Assembly (NCBI GenBank): GCA_011319805.1
Contig: SJRY01000312.1
Location: 62,001-126,000 of the forward strand
DNA length: 64,000 nucleotides
Source: Macrocybe gigantea
Taxonomy: Eukaryota > Basidiomycota > Agaricomycetes > Agaricales > Callistosporiaceae
Reading direction: 5' to 3'
A program made the position numbers and the translations under genes. Shown here piece after piece: positions 63,754 to 64,000 of this stretch. The notes under the pieces are model-generated. The model had not been told where the DNA came from. It searched no databases and saw nothing but the letters and a program-made list of their open reading frames with translations. How positions within the stretch are numbered: the stretch's first letter is position 1; every line of letters starts with the position of its first letter.

Positions 63754-64000
63754 CGTCTCTCGCCACCTCTGACGGCCATCGTTGCCAGCGACCAACGTTT
63801 GGCCGCCACCTGCCCCCTGCGACCTTCCATCGTGGCTAGAGGCCCATTTCCCGCCCTAGGCCGCCACCTGGATGGCCCTGGTGGCCATACGCCAGTCTCC
63901 TGCCACCTGCGAAGGCCTTCGTTACCAGCTCCTTACGTCTCGCCACTTCCATCGTGACCGCACGCCCATCTCCCGCTTCGTCAGGCCTCCGCGCCGCTTC

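Larger units (their letters stand above)
62409..64000 (-). repeat. right arm of 1.6-kb inverted duplication
   Basis: Reverse complement of 18883-20473 with one extra base in a homopolymer. It reaches the window edge, so the arm is longer. Its inner end (62409) lies inside an acetyl-CoA synthetase exon that continues intact here but is cut in the left arm, so this copy is the more complete source side. Confidence 0.93.

Noticed and set aside
18883..64000. The 42-kb interval as one giant transposon bounded by inverted repeats
   Set aside because: The arms are fragments of host genes and the left arm breaks inside an exon. There are no terminal motifs or target duplications, so a duplication event explains it better.

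Overview
The window looks like an accessory, transposon-rich stretch of a mushroom-forming basidiomycete (Agaricomycetes) genome. The signs are many short introns (about 46-70 nt, mostly GT-AG), TATA boxes a few tens of bases upstream of start codons, and gene families typical of that group (JmjC-like, BTB, WD40 with a hydrophobic C-terminus, lineage-specific orphans). A Ty1/copia retrotransposon, Mutator-like (MULE) and hAT-like DNA transposons also fit. No tRNA, rRNA or CRISPR feature was found.

Layout. 0-4.1 kb: two small intact-looking genes and a decayed fragment. 4.1-9.4 kb: a complete copia element on the minus strand with identical 230-bp LTRs, 5-bp target duplications and one intact 1567-codon gag-pol frame. 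10.0-11.1 kb: a 1-kb non-autonomous MULE derivative with 43-bp TIRs. 11.1-12.7 kb: gene relics. 13.3-17.6 kb: an 11-exon JmjC-like gene. 18.0-20.5 kb: a G-rich repeat and the left arm of a 1.6-kb inverted duplication. 20.5-24.9 kb: gene-poor, with a 78-bp MULE-type MITE and a tandem duplication. 24.9-25.7 kb: a small gene whose product begins like histone H3 and carries a PHD-type zinc finger. 26-29 kb: two divergent GC-rich orphan genes. 29-34 kb: gene-poor. 34.1-34.9 kb: a fragment of a CAF-1 large-subunit gene. 35-38.9 kb: a broken autonomous MULE. 39-48.5 kb: four gene models (WD40, two orphans, a coiled-coil gene). 48.5-57.9 kb: decayed genes, repeats and a possible coiled-coil gene. 54.8-55.6 and 60.0-60.9 kb: two related hAT-like elements. 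58.7-60 kb: a decayed gag-like frame. 60.9-64.0 kb: a chimera of four gene fragments on one strand, whose outer part is the right arm of the inverted duplication.

Interactions. Most of the window is shaped by mobile DNA. The most unusual items are (1) the histone-H3-tail mimic fused to a PHD-like finger, and (2) the chimeric cassette. The cassette joins cystathionine gamma-lyase, acetyl-CoA synthetase and zinc-finger gene pieces. Introns are kept, so it was copied as DNA. It abuts a hAT-like repeat, and part of it was duplicated in inverted orientation 42 kb away. The JmjC-like gene, the H3-mimic/PHD gene and the CAF-1 fragment are all chromatin-related, but the sequence gives no evidence that they work together.
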